DNA of 64,000 nucleotides from Chroococcidiopsis sp. CCMEE 29 (GTDB lineage Bacteria; Cyanobacteriota; Cyanobacteriia; Cyanobacteriales; Chroococcidiopsidaceae): contig NZ_CP083762.1 of the NCBI RefSeq assembly GCF_023558375.1, positions 212,273 to 276,272 on the forward strand. Reading direction: 5' to 3'. Shown one piece after another: positions 8,530-17,182 of this stretch. The notes beneath the pieces were generated by a model. The model was not told where the DNA came from. It searched no databases and saw only the letters and a list, made by a program, of their open reading frames with translations. Position numbers and translations under genes: made by a program. How positions within the stretch are numbered: position 1 is the stretch's first letter; each line of letters opens with the position of its first letter.

Positions 8530-9075
8530 ATGTATAAATTTTCCGCTGCTTCAGAGAGTGAACTCATCGTGTTTGGCTCTGCCCGCCCCAGATACAGCAA
8601 CGAGAAAGTCAACGAGTGGACTGAGTTTATGCAGAGCCAAGAGATCAAGCGGGTCTGCTGTTTGCTCCCCGAATCTCAACTCGCTCGCTATTCCAATCTG
8701 CTTGACGTTTATCGACAAATTTTTGGGATTAACCAAGTGTGCTGGGCACCGATCGAAGACTTCTACTTTGCCGATCCTGGTCTACTGATTCATCAAATTT
8801 TACCGTTCTTAGCGACTGCTAATCAGAAAAATGAGAGGGTTGTTGTTCATTGCTCGGGTGGAATTGGGCGCACGGGACACGTTCTAGCCGCTTGGCTGGT
8901 GGCTGGACGAGGGTTCTCCAATAAAGCAGCGATCGCAGCCGTTAAGCAAACTGGGAGAAATCCCTATGAAGCAGTCATCGCTGCTCCTTTCAAGGGACGC
9001 AATCCTTGGAAAGTTGCAGCGGAACTTGATCTACTATTGAACGAATGCAATCGATTAAGAGGCAAGTTAGCTTGA
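8530..9075 (+). CDS. Protein-tyrosine/dual-specificity phosphatase
   Basis: The 181-residue protein has the cysteine-phosphatase loop VHCSGGIGRTGHV (CX5R(S/T), residues ~108-120). An upstream aspartate (PIEDFYFADP) could be the general acid. ATG 8530 was preferred over the TTG at 8506 because homology begins around there. The loop HCSGGIGRTG is typical of archaeal and bacterial DUSP/PTP proteins acting on phosphoproteins or phosphoinositides. The gene stands alone, followed by a hairpin at 9099-9134. Substrate unknown. Confidence 0.85.
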   Translation: MYKFSAASESELIVFGSARPRYSNEKVNEWTEFMQSQEIKRVCCLLPESQLARYSNLLDVYRQIFGINQVCWAPIEDFYFADPGLLIHQILPFLATANQKNERVVVHCSGGIGRTGHVLAAWLVAGRGFSNKAAIAAVKQTGRNPYEAVIAAPFKGRNPWKVAAELDLLLNECNRLRGKLA

Positions 9076-9098
9076 TGTAGATATTCGAGCAACGTTTA

Positions 9099-9134
9099 GA
9101 GCGTGCAGCATAGCTGATCCCTTTGGGCACGCTC
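9099..9134 (+). terminator. Hairpin after the phosphatase gene
   Basis: GAGCGTGC at 9099 pairs with GCACGCTC ending at 9134 (8-bp stem, ~20-nt loop). An A-rich rather than U-rich tract follows, so it is a weak terminator candidate. Confidence 0.35.
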
Positions 9135-9321
9135 AGAGAGAAAAAAGATGTACCATTATTGTTCAAGTGATTCAACCGCAACAACCGATATGGATAGGAT
9201 TGACCATCACTGGTAAGCTTGCGCCTTTGTTAGCCTGGAAAGGAGGCTTGTACTCATGATGATAACAAGGATTGAGCAGCTTTGAGATAGAGCCAGATTG
9301 TATTTAGGCTTTGCCCAACTA

Positions 9322-10217
9322 GGGCGTGTCTGCAAACTAGCTATCCTAGAAATAGGAATCAGGAGTTATGCAGTTGAAGAAGCGGCGAGATGACGGTGGC
9401 AGAGCAGATTGGACGGATGAGCAGTGGGTGAAGCTCCAACCTTTATTGCCACCCCAGAAAGCATGGACAGGAAAACCAGCTAGTGACCATCGTCGGATGA
9501 TCGATGGTATACTCTGGCTGCATCGCACTGGTGCCCCGTGGCGTGATATTCCAGAACGCTACGGCAATCATCGGACTATCTAAGCGCCGATTCTACCGAT
9601 GGCGAACTGCAGGAATTTGGCAACAGATATGGTCAAGCTTAATGCAACAAGCTGATCCAGTTGGGAAGATAGACTCTCGAGTGCATTTTGTGGATGGCAC
9701 TGTTGTGCGAGCGCACCAGCATGCAGCTGGTGCAAAAGGGGGGACCCACAAGCGCAAGCTTTGGGGCGCAGCTTTGGCGGTTTAGGCACTAAAGTACATG
9801 TCAAAGCGGAAGGTTTCGGCAAGCCAATGCACTTTGTTCTGGCTGGTGGGGAACGGCATGAAACCGTAGCGTTTCCAGAATTGGTCAAGGGTGGAAAGGT
9901 CAAATGCCAGGGACCAGGTCGGCCCAAGCACCGTAGTCGATATATGGCAGGGGATAAAGCTTATAGCAGCCATGAAATTCGGCAACAGCTACGGCGGGCT
10001 GGGACAACTCCTGTTATTCCTTCTCGCCGCAACGAGAAATCACGGGGGTAACTCAATCGAGGTTTATACCGAGAGCGTAACCGAGTAGAGCGTTTGATTA
10101 ATCAACTCAAGCAATATCGGCGCATTGCGACGCGCTACGAAAAGTATGCTCTCAACTATCAAGACAAGCTGATGATTGGTGCCATTCGTCTTGGGTTATG
10201 AGTTTGCAGACACGCCC
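9322..10217 (+). mobile_element. IS5-family element, decayed
   Basis: Perfect 17-bp inverted ends (GGGCGTGTCTGCAAACT at 9322 and its complement ending 10217) are flanked by TA on each side, a target duplication expected for this IS5 subgroup. The transposase inside is frameshifted. Confidence 0.85.
9368..10200 (+). pseudogene. IS5-family transposase, frameshifted
   Basis: Three consecutive frames carry the N-terminal domain (ADWTDEQWVKLQPLLPP...RRMIDGILWLHRTGAPWRDIPERYG), the middle (FYRWRTAGIWQQIW, VHFVDGTVVRAHQHAAGAKGG) and the DDE end (GTKVHVKAEGFG, MAGDKAYSS, RRNEKSRG). They are separated by frame breaks near 9580 and 9770 and a stop at ~10050. The C-terminus RYEKYALNYQDKLMIGAIRLGL ends just inside the right repeat. 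Confidence 0.85.
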
Positions 10218-10257
10218 TAGCAATATTTTGAAATTGGGAGTAGAGTACTCGCCTCAC

Positions 10258-11145
10258 TCAACGATTTCGATACGCATTGGGTGTAACCCTGGTCAATTTG
10301 CGGAACTGATAAGTAAAGTGACTTTGGCTGTTGAAGCCACACTGAAGCGCAATCTGTGAAATTGAATGATTGTGCTGTTTCAACAACTGCTTGGCTCGTT
10401 CCACTCGTTGCTGCACGATATACTGCCAAGGAGAAATCCCCATTGATCGCTTGAAAAGACTCGCAAAGTAGCAGGGGTTGAAGTTGACTACTTGAGCCAA
10501 ATCAACTAGCTGAATCTCTTGTTCAAGATGGGCATTGATATAGTCCAATACTTGGTTTAACTTCGACTCACCTAGCCCTGGTTCAGGCTTTGATCGTTTC
10601 AGCCGCTGTGACGTATAGTGTCGCAGTAGATGAATCGCTAGAAGGTTTGTTAAGGAATCAAGATACAATCTACTTCCCCACTCCGCCGTCTGCATTTCGC
10701 GTTGGATGGATTGCACAATTCCTTCAATTTGTAGATCGCGATGCTTGAATTTGCTGATTAGCTCAATTGGTCTGGCTTGAGGACAATTTGCTGCCAATGA
10801 CAGTTGCTCCAGAAAAATTGGATCGATGATAAATGCCAGAACTTCATCCGTTGCCTCGCAAGCACTGAAGAAAGGAATTTCGGCAGGAATCAACAAGAGA
10901 TCAGCTTGACGTAATGAGTTATCATGCTCTCGCCCATCAATGCGGATCACTTGACGGGAAACATTACTCAGCTCAAACACCAGAACATGATGTGTCAATC
11001 CGCCTGATATTACACATTCACCAGTGGGCTGAACCTGATGCTCAATGGTGAACCTTCCGGAGTGGAGGCTTTGGCTAGACAACACCCATTCGGGTTGAAC
11101 GACGTTCGCTGGATGAAGGGCTGATTGAGAAGACATCCATCTCAC
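10258..11145 (-). CDS. AraC family transcriptional regulator
   Basis: The 295-residue regulator has an N-terminal cupin-like sensor half. The C-terminal AraC DNA-binding domain has two helix-turn-helix units (IQLVDLAQVVNFNPCYFASLFKRS, then SISQIALQCGFNSQSHFTYQFRKLT), residues ~195-295. It is a paralogue of the proteins at 53122 and 54713 (shared DYI-AHL-, SP-QYI-QQRVERAK). A diverged AraC box at 11174-11204 lies immediately upstream, between this gene and the S41 peptidase. Autoregulation and control of the peptidase are therefore likely. ATG 11136 is an alternative start. Confidence 0.9.
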   Translation of the reverse strand: MRWMSSQSALHPANVVQPEWVLSSQSLHSGRFTIEHQVQPTGECVISGGLTHHVLVFELSNVSRQVIRIDGREHDNSLRQADLLLIPAEIPFFSACEATDEVLAFIIDPIFLEQLSLAANCPQARPIELISKFKHRDLQIEGIVQSIQREMQTAEWGSRLYLDSLTNLLAIHLLRHYTSQRLKRSKPEPGLGESKLNQVLDYINAHLEQEIQLVDLAQVVNFNPCYFASLFKRSMGISPWQYIVQQRVERAKQLLKQHNHSISQIALQCGFNSQSHFTYQFRKLTRVTPNAYRNR

Positions 11146-11173
11146 CTCACTGGCACATCAACAGAGAACACCC

Positions 11174-11215
11174 AAGGATTTTGACAAATTTCAGAAGAAT
11201 CTGAAAGACAAATAC
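11174..11215 (+). promoter_or_regulatory. AraC-type box, diverged copy
   Basis: AAGAATCTGAAAGA at 11195-11208 follows an imperfect half-site (AAGGATTTTGACAAAT from 11174). This is the same arrangement as the boxes at 34.5, 54.0, 55.6 and 58.9 kb. It points towards the S41 peptidase gene and abuts the start of the AraC gene. Confidence 0.5.
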
Positions 11216-11282
11216 TCAGCAACGTCTTGATAATAGACTCCTTTGGCTGAATGTGCAAAAGGAACTCGATTAGGTGAAGTTT

Positions 11283-12440
11283 ATGCAAAAAACTGAGTTC
11301 ATCAGAAGACTTTTGTTGCTGATTACGCTTTTAAGTTTGGCAAGCTGCCAATTCTTTAATCCTTCTCAGCGCAGTGAGCGACAGTTAAAAGCCAACGATG
11401 TAGAATCAGCCGAGCAGATAGATGTTTCCCTCGATTGGTTTACATCTGCTCAACTCAAGCCTGCTGATACCGTTTCTGCTTCAGAAGCAAAGGCATTCAT
11501 CAATGATGTTTATCAAATGCTGGACGATGAAATCTTTGATCCTGCCTTCAAAGAAGAGAAGCGTGACCAACAACTGCAAGAACTCTTAGCCCTAATGGAT
11601 ACTAAGCCGAGTTGGTCGAGAGCAGAGGTGACTGAACACATCAGTAGTCAACTGAAAAAGCTCTCAGTGTCCCATCTGAAAATTTTAGATCCGGTAGAGG
11701 GTGAAAAATTATTTCGTATCTTTGAACACAAACCCCTGCCGAATACCACACCTGAGCCAGCCGTCTCAGCCGAAATGCGAGGAGAGGTTGGAATTCTCCG
11801 AGTCAAGAGCTTCATCGTTCCGCTCATTACCAAAGCAAAGCTGGCTCAAGCAAAAGCTCAACTGGCTCAAGCCAAGGTTATTCTCGTTGATGTCCGTGGC
11901 AATGGTGGCGGAGTAGGATCAAGCATCAGCTACCTGGTTGAGGACATCATTGGTCCTGATAAAGTGCTTTGGAAAGATAGAACTCGTAAAGGGCTACAGC
12001 AACAAGAGCCATATATTTTTCGAGGCTATTTTGACGATGCAATCAATGCAGAAGCAAAAGCAGAAATTGAGCTTGGAAAGGAATATTCCTACATCGAGTG
12101 GCGCACGCGATTAGAAGCCCAAGTAGATCCGAGACCTCACTTTATTCTAGTTGATGATCGGTGCGGGTCATCCTGTGACCTGTTTGCGGGAATTATCAAA
12201 GACTACGGTTCTGCAAAAATTTTGGGAGTTCGCACAATGGGCGCACTTTTTGGAGGGGAGGCTTTTAGATTAAGATGGCAGGGCTTTGCTCTCGTTGCTC
12301 CAACGCTTCAAGTCGTTTCGCCGAAAGGACACACCATCGAAGGGGTGGGAGTTAAACCCGATGTTGAGATTCCTGAATGTGCGAGCCGTGGTAGCCAGTG
12401 TCTTGAGAAAGCGATCAAAATTGCAGGCGCAGCAGCATAA
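11283..12440 (+). CDS. S41-family peptidase lipoprotein
   Basis: The ~385-residue protein has a lipoprotein signal (LLLITLLSLASC, lipobox cysteine near residue 23), an N-terminal helical region and a C-terminal S41/tail-specific protease domain. The catalytic-serine segment is ILVDDRCGSSCDLFAGIIKDYG. Strands EVGILRVKSFI and VILVDVRGNGGG match the family fold. No PDZ domain was seen between them. It is probably anchored to a membrane on the periplasmic side. An AraC box precedes it, and an attC-like site overlaps its stop codon, so it may have travelled as an integron cassette. Confidence 0.85.
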   Translation: MQKTEFIRRLLLLITLLSLASCQFFNPSQRSERQLKANDVESAEQIDVSLDWFTSAQLKPADTVSASEAKAFINDVYQMLDDEIFDPAFKEEKRDQQLQELLALMDTKPSWSRAEVTEHISSQLKKLSVSHLKILDPVEGEKLFRIFEHKPLPNTTPEPAVSAEMRGEVGILRVKSFIVPLITKAKLAQAKAQLAQAKVILVDVRGNGGGVGSSISYLVEDIIGPDKVLWKDRTRKGLQQQEPYIFRGYFDDAINAEAKAEIELGKEYSYIEWRTRLEAQVDPRPHFILVDDRCGSSCDLFAGIIKDYGSAKILGVRTMGALFGGEAFRLRWQGFALVAPTLQVVSPKGHTIEGVGVKPDVEIPECASRGSQCLEKAIKIAGAAA

Positions 12441-12516
12441 CCAATCGCTGCACCGGAACATCGCTATCTGGTTGGTTGAGCCGCAAAAGTGCGTCCGGTG
12501 AGCTTGGTCGTTAGGC
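12435..12516 (+). other. attC-like integron recombination site
   Basis: GCATAAC (R'' box, 12435-12441, including the peptidase stop codon) pairs with GTTAGGC (R' box, 12510-12516). Inside are CACCGGA and TCCGGTG (perfect 7-bp arms) and further weak pairing. The 82-bp length, the stop-codon overlap and the GTTRRRY end fit attC sites. No integrase gene is in the window. Confidence 0.6.
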
Positions 12517-12581
12517 TGCTTCAGGTTACTGCTGAGACATTACTTGGAGGCTATTAGGTGAGGTGATTGATCCCTAACTGC

Positions 12582-13487
12582 TCACGTATCATCACGATTT
12601 AACTCCCATTGTGTCGTCTTCCGCGCCAAGCTGAGAAATGCTCTTATTACTGGAGAGGAATCATGCTGCCGCCAAGTAAGATAAAGTCCGGTTTTAGGTG
12701 TCTGCTCTTGTAAGGGTCTGTAAATGACTCCGCTTCTGTGAAAGTTTTGCAAGGAGGCGGGAACGAAAGCGATGCCCAATCCTGCTGCAACCAAGCCGAT
12801 GATAGTTTGCATCTGAACTGCCTCCTGAGCAACTTTCGGACGAAATCCAGCTTGTTGACAAATGTTAATAATCTGCTCGTGAAAGATGGGTCCCATTTTG
12901 GCGGGAAATAGGATAAATAATTCATCTGCCAAAGTGGAGAGAGATACTTTAGTCTGGGCAGAGAGCGGATGGGTTTCTGGCAACGCCAATACTATTGATT
13001 CTTGCAAAACGCATTCCATACTTAGACCTGGCTCGATGATGACAGAACGAACAATGCCAACATCAACCTGTTTGTGATGCAAGGCTTGAATTTGCTCTTG
13101 CGTCGTCAGTTCATGCAATCGCAGTTCTACAGCAGGAAACTGTTCTCGAAAGACACTTAAAATATCTGGCAGTACGGTATACGTTGCAGAGCCGACAAAC
13201 CCGATTGCCAACTGTCCAATCTCACCCCGCCCTATCCGTTGTGTCACTTTGATTGCCTGTTCGAGTTGCGCTAACACCAGGTAGGAGCGCTCTAAAAACA
13301 CTTTGCCTGCTTCAGTTAGATTCACTTGCCGCTTCGTTCGTTCAAACAGCTTGACTCCTAGTTCATCTTCCAAACCACGAATCTGCTGACTGAGCGGGGG
13401 TTGGGAAATGCACAACCGCTGGGCTGCTCGACTAAAGTGTAGTTCCTCAGCCACCGCGATGAAGTAGTGCAGGTGTCGTAATTCCAT
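12582..13487 (-). CDS. LysR family transcriptional regulator
   Basis: The 301-residue regulator starts with the LysR winged helix (MELRHLHYFIAVAEELHFSRAAQRLCISQPPLSQQIRGLEDELGVKLFERTKRQVNLTEAG). The periplasmic-binding-protein-like effector domain follows (residues ~90-295). ATG 13487 is preferred over GTG 13490. It is divergent from the SDR gene at 13606 with a ~118-bp shared control region, the usual layout for a LysR regulator and its target. The inducer is unknown. Confidence 0.92.
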   Translation of the reverse strand: MELRHLHYFIAVAEELHFSRAAQRLCISQPPLSQQIRGLEDELGVKLFERTKRQVNLTEAGKVFLERSYLVLAQLEQAIKVTQRIGRGEIGQLAIGFVGSATYTVLPDILSVFREQFPAVELRLHELTTQEQIQALHHKQVDVGIVRSVIIEPGLSMECVLQESIVLALPETHPLSAQTKVSLSTLADELFILFPAKMGPIFHEQIINICQQAGFRPKVAQEAVQMQTIIGLVAAGLGIAFVPASLQNFHRSGVIYRPLQEQTPKTGLYLTWRQHDSSPVIRAFLSLARKTTQWELNRDDT

Positions 13488-13605
13488 CACACTTATATCT
13501 CTGAGCTATTAATCCTAGTCAAATATATATTGGACAGTCGCATGGCTGTCTCCTATCGTAAGAAATCTGAGGCGCGTCTCATCGTTTGTGTATTGGAGAA
13601 AACAA

Positions 13606-14487
13606 ATGAACTCAGACAAAAATCGTGTCGCTCCTAAAGTTTGGTTGATTACAGGATGTTCAACAGGGTTCGGACGTGCCCTAGCAGAAGCTGTGTTGAA
13701 GAAGGGCGACTACCTGCTTGCTACTGCTCGCGAACCAGAGCAACTTCGCGCTTTGATTGACCACTATCCAGAGATCGCAAAGGCTACACGTCTGGATGTA
13801 ACACTAGCCCAAGACATACAAGCAGTCGTTGATACAGCAATCGCCACGTTTGGTCGAATTGATGTACTAGTCAACAATGCTGGCTATGGACTAATTGGAG
13901 CACTCGAAGAAGTCAATGAGACCGATATTCGCCAACAGTTTGAAACCAACTTCTTTGGGCCACTCCGTTTGATGCGAACTGTCTTGCCTTTGATGCGTCA
14001 GCAAGGCAGCGGTCACATTGTCAATATGTCATCCACAGCAGGATTAGTGGGATTTGGTGGTAGCAGTATCTACTGTGGCACTAAATTTGCCCTGGAAGGC
14101 ACGTCTGAAGCCCTGGCTAAAGAAGTCGAATCCTTTGGAATTAAAGTCACTTTAATTGAACCTGGAGCATTTCGCACAGACTTTAACGGACGTTCTCTGG
14201 CGGCAGCCGAACAATCCATTGATGCCTATGCTCCAGTGAGCGGTGCCTCGTTGCAGTGGTTTAAAGATATGGATGGTAAGCAACTTGGCAATCCAGCTAA
14301 AGCGGCGCAAGCCATCATTCAAGCTGTGGAAAGTCCTCGTCCACCGATGCGACTGGCATTAGGCACGGATGCCGTGAGCCTGATTCAGGAAAAACTGGAA
14401 TGGGTCAAAACGGATTTGGATGCTTGGCAGCAGGTGACTGTAAGTACGGATTATACAGATAGGAACAGTGAGGTAATAGTTGGGTAG
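13606..14487 (+). CDS. SDR family oxidoreductase
   Basis: The 293-residue classical short-chain dehydrogenase has cofactor loop TGCSTGFGRALAEAV (TGxxxGxG), NNAGYG, catalytic serine in NMSSTAGLVG, and YCGTK with catalytic Tyr/Lys. ATA-RE-EQL after strand 2 suggests NADP(H). ATG 13606 follows a TTGGAG ribosome site and matches the start of homology. Divergent transcription from the LysR gene suggests LysR control. The substrate is not predictable. Confidence 0.92.
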   Translation: MNSDKNRVAPKVWLITGCSTGFGRALAEAVLKKGDYLLATAREPEQLRALIDHYPEIAKATRLDVTLAQDIQAVVDTAIATFGRIDVLVNNAGYGLIGALEEVNETDIRQQFETNFFGPLRLMRTVLPLMRQQGSGHIVNMSSTAGLVGFGGSSIYCGTKFALEGTSEALAKEVESFGIKVTLIEPGAFRTDFNGRSLAAAEQSIDAYAPVSGASLQWFKDMDGKQLGNPAKAAQAIIQAVESPRPPMRLALGTDAVSLIQEKLEWVKTDLDAWQQVTVSTDYTDRNSEVIVG

Positions 14488-14600
14488 CTAAGCTTTGAGC
14501 TAGTTATGAGACGGTGCATACGCCCACTAATTGGTAGAAATAATAGTTCGGTGTCTATCGCTGGCGGAACAAGCCATATATGCCAAGTAGAGGGTTATCC

Positions 14601-15056
14601 ATGATTCACACCAAGACATTTCTGCGTGTTGCTCTAGTCATAGTGTTCATTGTTGTCATGAACACCACTGTCGGCCTCTCACAAACCTCCAGCAAAGGTG
14701 TCAAAGCGACAGCCAGCGTCATCCATCAACTGCGCATCTACGAGATCTTCGACGGCAATAAAATGGCGTTCCACGAACGGTTCCGCAATCATGCTATGCG
14801 CATCATGGCGCGATACAGCTTCAAGATTGTGGCGACCTGGGAATCTCGGCACCATAACCGCACGGAGTTGGTCTATCTGCTCGAGTGGCCTGACACGGAA
14901 ACGATGAAGGAGCGGTGGGCGACGTTCATGGCCGATCAAGAGTGGGCGGAGATCAAGAAGGTGACGGCTGAGGTGCATGGCCCGCTCGTCGGCGACATTG
15001 AGGATCGGACATTAGAGTTGACAGATTACTCGCCGGGCGGACGGCTGGCGAACTAA
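14601..15056 (+). CDS. NIPSNAP family protein, exported
   Basis: The 151-residue protein has an N-terminal signal peptide (FLRVALVIVFIVVMNTTVGLSQ). It then has a NIPSNAP/dimeric alpha-beta barrel domain (VIHQLRIYEIFDGNKMAFHERFRNHAMRIMARYSFKIVATWES, and LVYLLEWPDTETMKERWATFMADQEW). ATG 14601 was chosen because the signal peptide starts there. Related ferredoxin-like barrel proteins include monooxygenases, but the role of bacterial NIPSNAP proteins is mostly unknown. Confidence 0.85.
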   Translation: MIHTKTFLRVALVIVFIVVMNTTVGLSQTSSKGVKATASVIHQLRIYEIFDGNKMAFHERFRNHAMRIMARYSFKIVATWESRHHNRTELVYLLEWPDTETMKERWATFMADQEWAEIKKVTAEVHGPLVGDIEDRTLELTDYSPGGRLAN

Positions 15057-15120
15057 AATTCAGAATTTAAGTCAGGAGAAAGTTAAGTGATTCGACTTGA
15101 CGATCAAGTAGCAATTATTA

Positions 15121-16077
15121 GGTAGTGATATGGAAGTAGTGGTGAGTTGTAATCCTTGCCCCTTCAGCATTCCGTATAATATTAGCTAGTACAAATAATC
15201 CTCACATACTCGCTCAGAATTAGTATTTTTGATGACAACAATTTTAGCATTCTTATTTTACTCATTTGTATTACTACTGCCTAAATTAACACCAGAGGTG
15301 ATAGAACCATCCCAAAAAATCTGTGAAGAACCTTCAGAACGAGTCTGTCCTACCTGTAGCTCTGAGCAGGTGATTAAAAATGGTTCAGTTCATAATGGCA
15401 AGCCAAAATATCAGTGTAAAAGCTGTGGTCGCCAATTTGTTATCAATCCTACTAACTCACCTGTTTCAGAGGAAATCCAGCAGCTGATTGATCGGCTCTT
15501 GCTTGAGAGGATATCATTGCGAGGAATTGCCAGGGTGACTCAAGTAAGTTGGTCTTGGTTACAAGATTATGTCAATCAGAAGCTAGCTCGAATTCCGCGC
15601 CAGGTCAAGATTTCAGGCAAACCACTTGGTAAATTGGTCATTGAATGCGATGAAATGTGGTCATTTGTTGAGCGCAAGAACAATCAGGTTTACATCTGGC
15701 TTGCAATTGATCGTAATTCGCGAAAAATTGTGGGGTGCTATATCGGAGACAGAACTAGAAAATCAGCCTATAAACTCTGGGCTTCTTTACCAGAGATTTA
15801 CCAGCAATCTGCCTTCGCCTATACAGATTTTTGGCAGGCTTATAGAACAGTTATTCCCCTAAACGTCATCGAGTTGTTGGTAAGGAAATAGGTCTTACTA
15901 ATCATATTGAACGATTGAATAATACCTTCAGACAACGAGTTTCTCGGTTGGTGAGAGAAAGCCTATCGTTCTCTAAAAAGCTGAACAATCACTACCGAGC
16001 GATTTGGTACTTCGTTCATGGCTACAATGCAGAGCTAGACAGGATTTGAGCCTCACCACTACTTCCATATCACTACC
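15121..16077 (+). mobile_element. IS1-family element (single-frame type)
   Basis: Inverted ends of at least 24 bp (GGTAGTGATATGGAAGTAGT... at 15121 and the complement ending 16077) enclose 957 bp with one transposase gene, frameshifted near its end. Flanks show no clear target duplication. Confidence 0.85.
15229..16048 (+). pseudogene. IS1 transposase with one frameshift
   Basis: InsA- and InsB-like parts are fused in one frame: zinc ribbon CPTCSSEQVIKNGS...CKSCGRQF, helix-turn-helix SLRGIARVTQVSWSWLQ, DDE part CDEMWSFVERKNNQVYIWLAIDRNSRKIVG and YTDFWQAYRTVIP. The frame breaks near 15856 in CCCCTAAACG. The continuation KRHRVVGKEIGLTNHIERLNNTFRQRVSRL and WYFVHGYNAELDRI lies in the next frame. 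A single-base change would restore it, so inactivation looks recent. Confidence 0.85.
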
Positions 16078-16085
16078 TCACGACT

Positions 16086-16238
16086 CATTTCCAACGCGAT
16101 CATTTGGAGTGGAAGTTTTTCTCAACGATCGCCACCTTGGGCACACCCAACGACATTACCCTTCAAGAACTGCGAATTGAATGTTTGTTTCCTGCGGATG
16201 AGATGACTGAGCAAAACTGGAAGGACGGTACAGCTTAA
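16086..16238 (+). pseudogene. C-terminal relic, possibly an XRE/MmyB-type regulator
   Basis: A 50-residue open tail begins directly after the IS1 (HFQRDHLEWKFFSTIATLG, then TPNDITLQELRIECLFPAD) and ends at TAA 16236-16238. This resembles the end of helix-turn-helix regulators with an MmyB-like ligand-binding domain, where a F-x-T-x-x-x-x-GTP-x-D-[IV]-TL-x-EL motif recurs. The rest of the gene was lost at the IS1 junction. The family call is tentative. Confidence 0.35.
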
Positions 16239-16274
16239 GCGTTGCTCAGTAGGTGCGGTCAAACTGTTCAGTCC

Positions 16275-16880
16275 CTATCTAGCCTCTATTTCTACCTCCT
16301 TACAAAACTCCGCAATCACTTGAGCCTTCACTGCATCCAGCGGGAAGGTTGTAGGATAGGTTGAATACATCAACATGATGCCTTGCAGGATTGAAGAGAA
16401 ATAGAGCGATCGTTGTCGAGGATGCTTCACGCCTAGTTTCTTGAACATCTCCGTTTGCACTTCAAACTGTCGGGCTTGCTCATCCATTAATTTCTGACTG
16501 TAAGTTGCAATGTCCGGGTCAAGTTTGGGTTGGCTAAACAAGTTGAGATAAAACCGAAACACATCTGGTTGCTTACGGACATCTGCAAGTGCGCCCTCAG
16601 CAATGTGCTGGATCTGTGCCGCAGGGGTTAATTTTGTTTGAGCCGCATTCATCACCACTAATACGTCGTTGATGCGAATATCGACCAGCGCACCTAGCAC
16701 CTCTGCTTTACTGGTGAAGTAGTGATAGAGCAGTCCTTTCGAGATATCTGCCTGTTGAGCAATTTCCCCGATCGAGGTCGCGTGATAGCCCTTCTCACAA
16801 AACAAGCTCAATGCCGTTTTAAGAATCTGCTCAGTGGTGGCGCGGCGGATGCGATCGTTTTCTTTTGGAGTGCGCGGCAT
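16275..16880 (-). CDS. TetR/AcrR family regulator
   Basis: The 201-residue repressor-type protein has N-terminal TetR helix-turn-helix ILKTALSLFCEKGYHATSIGEIAQQADISKGLLYHYFTSKAEVL (residues ~19-62) and a helical ligand-binding domain. A palindrome 78 bp upstream of the start (16958-16980) is nearly the same as one in front of the alpha/beta hydrolase at 25450-26256. Autorepression plus control of that hydrolase is inferred. Confidence 0.92.
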   Translation of the reverse strand: MPRTPKENDRIRRATTEQILKTALSLFCEKGYHATSIGEIAQQADISKGLLYHYFTSKAEVLGALVDIRINDVLVVMNAAQTKLTPAAQIQHIAEGALADVRKQPDVFRFYLNLFSQPKLDPDIATYSQKLMDEQARQFEVQTEMFKKLGVKHPRQRSLYFSSILQGIMLMYSTYPTTFPLDAVKAQVIAEFCKEVEIEAR

Positions 16881-16957
16881 TCTGGTTGTCTCTGCACCAG
16901 GTTAGCAATCAAGAATCGGTGGTTGATCTAGCTGATCAGCATTCTCGTATTCTAGCT

Positions 16958-16980
16958 GATGACTGACCAAGCGGTCATCG
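16958..16980. promoter_or_regulatory. TetR-type operator
   Basis: GATGACTGACCAAGCGGTCA... contains the inverted pair TGACC/GGTCA inside a longer near-palindrome. The block ATGACTGACCA-N3-GGTCA is shared with 26356-26379. Confidence 0.6.
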
Positions 16981-17046
16981 AAAAACGATCGCCTCAGTGA
17001 CAAAGGTTGCCTACCGAATTGTTGGCATCTGAAGAATCAATGATGT

Positions 17047-17150
17047 CTATCTGGGTGGATAACCTGCCGCACCTTTGATAAATTCTACAGCTTGTGCAAT
17101 CACACCGGAATCGTGCAGAATCTGTTCATGTTCTAATACAACCTTTGTGG
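17047..17150 (-). pseudogene. Unidentified C-terminal gene fragment
   Basis: The minus strand reads VLEHEQILHDSGVIAQAVEF, then IKGAAGYPPR and a stop at 17047. It looks like the tail of a real protein (perhaps an alpha/beta hydrolase, where similar endings occur) cut off by the IS5 at 17183. No firm family. Confidence 0.3.
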
Positions 17151-17182
17151 AGAAGCGTTAGATGCTAAGAAGCTCACGTTTA

